A stretch of 12,117 nt of DNA from Daldinia sp. FL1419. Lineage: Eukaryota; Ascomycota; Sordariomycetes; Xylariales; Hypoxylaceae. The notes under the pieces are model-generated. The model saw only the letters and a program-made list of their open reading frames with translations, was not told the DNA's origin and made no database searches. The position numbers were made by a program, and so were the translations under genes. Location: NCBI GenBank assembly GCA_025201765.1, contig MU623742.1, positions 1-12,117 of the forward strand, written 5' to 3'. Shown here in pieces: positions 8,198 through 12,117 of this stretch; the stretch's first letter is position 1; each line of letters starts with the position of its first letter.

Positions 8198-8683
8198 CTC
8201 CAGCGAGGTGACCAAAACACTAAAGGAGGTTTCGTAACAGGATGAGATCGGAAAGGTAGTAGAATATTTATAAATATGTAAACTTCTTTTTATTTAATGT
8301 AATATATATATGAATATAAAATGGGTTTTTTGAAATAGTATTGGACTATGAATGTAATAGGTATAATAATATTATATTATAAGATTATAAAGTGTAAATA
8401 AGATATATAAAAAGGATTGAGATTAGTTGGAAAAGGTTATAGATTTATAACATTATTTCAAACCATTTTAAAAAATAAATAATATATTATAATATTAAAA
8501 ATAAAATTCTAAAATTAAGAATAAATAATAATTCTTTATAGAAATATAAAGTTATTTATATATATTTATACCTTGTATAAATTATATACACCTTAGTCCT
8601 TTTCTAGAATAATTTCTTTATAATATAACAATATTTTTATTATTTTTTAAAAATAATAATAAAATTATTTTGGACTTTATTAT
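8198..8683 (+). mobile_element. TAAA-tailed non-LTR-like element, copy E, 5' part
   Basis: It begins CTCCAGCGAGGTGACC, a lightly damaged edge that aligns with the TTTTAATAAAAGGATT region of copy D (near 5860). Damage increases after about 8290. It is colinear with copies B and C up to TTATTTTGGACTTTATTAT, where the TIR element at 8684 interrupts it. It resumes at 9497 or 9505 with the sequence expected from copy B. The element proper, without the nested insertion, is about 780 bp. Confidence 0.88.
8676..8683. repeat. 8-bp target-site duplication, left
   Basis: TTTATTAT next to the left TIR, repeated at 9497-9504. Removing the TIR element and one copy restores sequence colinear with copies B, C and D. 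Confidence 0.95.
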
Positions 8684-8729
8684 GAGCAACACTAGTCGGG
8701 CAGTAGGGGGTGTGATATTCGGGCAGTAA
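8684..8729 (+). repeat. left terminal inverted repeat
   Basis: It starts GAGCAACACTAGTCGGGCAG and stays G+C-rich. The following 40 bp, including GGTGGGGTCCCC and a GTACGTAC motif, are also well preserved. Confidence 0.95.
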
Positions 8730-8827
8730 CCACAAAAAGGTGGGGTCCCCAAAGGGTACGTACTTTTCAGTACATACTTCTTAATATTTTTTTATACCTT
8801 TTTGGGATTTTAATTTTTTTAAAAAAG

Positions 8828-9249
8828 ATATTAAATTGGAGTAATATAATTATATAATAAAAATTACCTTAAAAGATTTTATTAACCCCCCCCCCCCCCC
8901 CTTTAAAGTTTATACGCTTGTTTAAATATAAATAAATTTTTAGAAATTGTTTTTTTACCTAATTAATTTAAGTTCTATATAGTTCTTTAAAGATTATTTT
9001 TATAAAGCTTTTATATAAAAATATATAATTTTAGTCTCTTCTTTGAAAATATCTTTTTAAAATATGTTATTATTGGTAAATAATTATTTATATTAATTTC
9101 TTTATTTAATTAATTTATTCCCCTCTTTAAAATATAATTACCTTATATCTTCAAATTTATATCACTTCTAACTTACTATAAATTAATTAAAGTATAAAAT
9201 ATATCCTATAAGAATTATTAAAGTTCTTATTTGATACTCAATTTAATAT
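8828..9249 (+). mobile_element. segment inserted inside the TIR element, shared with the 10.2-12.1 kb array
   Basis: It is absent from copy 2 (2372-2602), where the flanks are joined. It is bounded by inverted ATATTAAATTG(G)AGTA (8828-8843) and TACTCAATTTAATAT (9235-9249). From TTAAATTGGAGTAATATAAT onward it aligns with 10210-10600, including the shared motif AAAATATATCCTA. The match to the array is clear. Whether the short inverted ends mark a separate small transposon is an inference. Confidence 0.6.
8886..8901. repeat. C16 homopolymer
   Basis: Sixteen consecutive C bases in an otherwise A+T-rich segment. The related position near 10270 has only a single C (TTATTAACTTTTAT). Poly-C contains no internal CpA, so it would resist RIP once formed. 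Confidence 0.85.
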
Positions 9250-9450
9250 AAAATTTATATACCTTTATATATATTATATAATTAATTATTTTTATAAATC
9301 TTATATTTTAATTAGTTAATATGGGTAATGAAGATTCTATTAGGTAGTATATTAAAATTGGAAAAAAGGGGTTCACTTTTGGTACAAAAAGCTACTATTA
9401 AAATTATATATAAAAGTACATACCTGTAATATGCCTTATAAATTATGTAA

Positions 9451-9496
9451 TTATTGCCCAAATATCATGCCCCTTACTGCCCGACTAGTGTTGCTC
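9451..9496 (-). repeat. right terminal inverted repeat
   Basis: Reverse complement starts GAGCAACACTAGTCGGGCAG, identical to the left TIR for the first 22 bases. Confidence 0.95.
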
Positions 9497-9504
9497 TTTA
9501 TTAT
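9497..9504. repeat. 8-bp target-site duplication, right
   Basis: TTTATTAT, identical to 8676-8683. Confidence 0.95.
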
Positions 9505-9799
9505 TGCCCCATATTTAAGCCATTATTATATTATTTAATAAAGTTTGGATATTATAATATATTAAATATTTTTTTATATTAAAATTTAATCATTTTTATT
9601 AAAATATAAATTTTAATAAAAATATAAAATAAAAATAAAATTATAATAATATAATTTAATTGGATAGGTGGTGGGTAGGTTTTTTCTGGAATATAGTTCC
9701 TATTCAAAGTAAATATTAGAAAATGGATTGGATACCTGTAATACATTCTATGTAGATTGGAATAGTAATAAATAAATACATAAATAAATAAATAAATAC
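9505..9799 (+). mobile_element. TAAA-tailed non-LTR-like element, copy E, 3' part
   Basis: It continues copy E from TGCCCCATATTTAAGCC, matching copy A (GCCCCACACCCGGGCC) by transitions. Its 3' 110 bp keep GGATAGGTGGTGGGTAGG and GGATACCTGTAATA. The tail is unusually long, about 30 bp, with TACATAAA variants among the TAAA units. The A-rich - strand reading at 9579-9821 is only a shadow of this repeat. Confidence 0.88.
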
Positions 9800-9812
9800 A
9801 TATTAAATGATA
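9800..9812. repeat. right target-site duplication of copy E
   Basis: ATATTAAATGATA, identical to 8185-8197. Confidence 0.9.
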
Positions 9813-10209
9813 AGAAAACATTATATTGTATATATAATGGCAGCACTATTAAAAAGAAATAAAAGGGGTAATATATAAATAGTGAATAATTAGGTCCATA
9901 ATTTACTTAATATTATTTTGGATAACATTATAAAAAAAGAAGAATAAAATAAAAATAAAAACCAAATTAAATGAAATAAATATTATTATAATATTAATTA
10001 ATAAATTAATAAAAATTAGTTTTTTTGGACTGATCACTTCACAACCAATTCACCTTTTAAAATCAATCAATTTTATTTTATAATTATTAATTTAATATTA
10101 AATATTAAATATAATTTTTAAATTAAAAAAAATTATATATTTTAAATTTATTTATATATATATAATTTTAATAATTTTTTTAATATTATAATATATAAAT
10201 ATTAATAAT
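9813..10209. other. A+T-rich spacer with two slightly richer patches
   Basis: Patches near 9838-9900 (GGCAGCACTA, AAAAGGGGTAA, TTAGGTCCATAA) and 10027-10052 (GGACTGATCACTTCACAACC) keep some G and C. They could be the spared edges of further repeats, but no partner lies in this window. No gene seen. Confidence 0.4.
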
Positions 10210-12117
10210 ATATTAAATTGGGGTAATATAATTATGTTATTAAAATTATCCTTTAAAGACTTTATTAACTTTTATATAATTAACCTTTTTTAGTTTTCAC
10301 AAATTTTTTATAATATAAATAAATCTTTAAAAATTATTTTTTTATCTAATTAGCTCAAACTCTTCATAATTCTTTAAAAATCACCTTAATAAAATTTTAT
10401 ATAAATATATATATTTTTTAATCTTCTTATTAAATATAATCTTTAATATGTATTATTATTAATAAATCATGACCTTTATTAATCTTTCTACCCAATCATT
10501 TCAATATTTTCTTTAAAATATAGTTACCTTATATTTTTTATTTTATTTAAATTTTTAATTTATTATGGAATAATTAAAATATAAAATATATCCTACAAAA
10601 ATTCTTAATCAATATATAAACCTATAAAAATTAATTCTTTTCTAATTAAATTAAATTCTTTAAATATTATTTTTTATATAATTTCTTATAATAATTTATA
10701 ATTTCTTTCTTTTATTAAATATATTGTCTATTTTATTACTTAAATATTAATAATTATTTTTATTAATTAACCTTTTATTTAATTATTTTAATATTTTTTT
10801 TAAAATATAATTATTTTATATTTAAATATTATAACTTTTCTTTAATTAAAGTTTTTATTTAATACCTTAATTAAATAATTTCCAAAGGTTTTTATTAACA
10901 TAAATTCCTATTTAATATCTTAAAATATAATTAAAATTATATTATAAAAACTTATTAATTTTAAAAGAATAACCTATTTTAAAATTCCTATAAACTTTTT
11001 CTAAATATATATAAACCTTTAAAAATAAATTCTTATCTAATTAAGTTAAACTTTTTAAAATTATTAATTTTTCTTATAATTTTTTATAATAATATATAAT
11101 TTTTTTATTAATTAAATATATTATATTAAGTGTTAATTATTATTATTAATAATTATCTCTATTAATATTTTATTTAATTATTTTAATATTTTTATTAAAA
11201 TATAATTTATTATGGGGTAATAAAAATATAAAAGATATCTTATAAAAATTATTAAAATTCTTATTTATTAAAATTATAAAACCCTATTAACCTCCATAAA
11301 ACCAACCCTTCTAAAATCTTTACAAATTTTTTTTAAAAATATATAAATTTTTAAAAATTAATTTTTATCTAATTAAATTATTTTTTTAAATATAGAATCA
11401 TTAATCTTTTCATAAAACTTTATATAATTATATACACCTTTCTAACCTCTTATTAAATATAACCTTTTAAAAATACATTACTATTACCAACAATCACTTC
11501 TATTAACCTTTTATCTAATTATTTTAATACCTTCCTCAAAATAAAATTACTTTATATTTAATTATTAAAATTTTTATTTAATAATATTAATCTTAAATTA
11601 AAACTCATATTTAATATATTAATTTTTAAAAATTAATTCTTATTTAATTAAATCAAATTCTTAAATATTAACTTATTTAATTTTTTTTATAATTTTTTAC
11701 AATAATTTATAACCTTACCTCTAATTAAATATATTATTTATTCTATCTCTTAAGCACTAATAATCACCTTTATTAATCAACCTTTTATTTAATTACTTTA
11801 ATATTTTTTTCAAAATATAATTACTTTACATTTAATTATTATAATTTTTATTTAATTATAATTTATATTTAATATATAAATTCTTAAAAATTATTTTCTT
11901 ATTTAATTAAATTAAATTCTTTAATAATTATCTTTTATATAATTTCTTATAATAATATATAATTCTCTTATTTTTAATTAAATATATTATTTTAAATATT
12001 AATTATTATTTTTAAAAGTTATTTTTATTAATCTTTTTATTTAATTATTTTAATAATTTTTTTAAGTTATAATTAATTATTAAATAATTAAAATATAAGA
12101 TAAAATATATATTATAA
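10210..12117. repeat. degenerate tandem-like array, at least six units, runs off the window end
   Basis: A recurring sentence of the form TTAAAAATTAATTCTTATCTAATTA appears with its core at about 10346, 10642, 11037, 11369, 11643 and 11902, so spacings are 296, 395, 332, 274 and 259 bp. Each is followed in the same order by an ATATATAATT-like block, TATTAAATATA, TATTAAT...CTTTTTATTTAATTATTTTAAT and AAAATATAATTA. A TTATTATGGxxTAAT motif with AAAATATATCCTA occurs at about 10558 and 11208. The + strand keeps C but has very little G. The first 390 bp align with 8836-9230. No coding frame was found. Confidence 0.65.

Larger units (their letters stand above)
8684..9496 (+). mobile_element. 813-bp non-autonomous DNA transposon (hAT-like), nested in copy E
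   Basis: The 46-bp terminal inverted repeats (8684-8729 and 9451-9496) match at 41 positions and the five differences are all transitions. Both ends start GAGCAACACTAG. The exact 8-bp TSD and clean interruption of copy E prove insertion. Eight-base TSDs are typical of hAT elements, though P and Merlin types also make 8 bp, and the end motif is not a textbook hAT end. No transposase frame exists, so any movement relied on an enzyme encoded elsewhere. The interior includes a roughly 420-bp segment related to the array at 10210-12117. A second copy lies at 2372-2602. Confidence 0.92.

Noticed and set aside
9579..9821. 80-codon open frame on the - strand
   Set aside because: It overlaps the 3' end and TAAA tail of copy E on the antisense strand. 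The other copies do not keep it.
1..12117. Mitochondrial DNA
   Set aside because: No mitochondrial gene, tRNA or rRNA is visible. TSD-flanked transposons with RIP-like transitions fit nuclear fungal heterochromatin.

Overview
The window reads as a gene-free, extremely A+T-rich piece of fungal nuclear DNA: a graveyard of nested transposable elements, most likely from a filamentous ascomycete (Pezizomycotina). The evidence is internal. Several repeat families occur more than once here, and the copies differ almost only by C-to-T and G-to-A changes. That is the signature of repeat-induced point mutation (RIP) or a similar cytosine-deaminating defence. I found no convincing protein-coding gene, tRNA, rRNA, CRISPR array or bacterial-type signal. 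The few short open frames are T-rich, hydrophobic by-products of C loss.

Layout. Bases 1-1300 hold simple-sequence repeats: a 10-bp tandem, a T23/A10 tract, a 9-bp satellite and three copies of a GC-rich CTTCG hairpin motif, around a short less-mutated island. From 1311 to 9812 lie five copies (here B, C, D, A and E) of one repeat, all in + orientation. They share a 3' end with a (TAAA)n tail and have variable 5' ends. Three have clear 13-14 bp target-site duplications (TSDs), as expected of 5'-truncated non-LTR retrotransposons. Copy E is split by an 813-bp DNA transposon with 46-bp terminal inverted repeats (TIRs) and an 8-bp TSD (hAT-like). A second, reversed and truncated copy of that transposon lies at 2372-2602. 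The transposon at 8684-9496 carries a roughly 420-bp internal insert related to a degenerate array that fills 10210-12117.

The middle (3728-5618) is a near-perfect 1.89-kb palindrome: two arms of about 940 bp around a 10-bp spacer. The arms differ by transitions whose direction shows that mainly one physical strand was deaminated.

Taken together, the window is a small record of a genome defence. The 321-bp copy A is almost unmutated, the longer copies are ruined, the edges of repeats are spared, and long tracts carry damage on only one strand.
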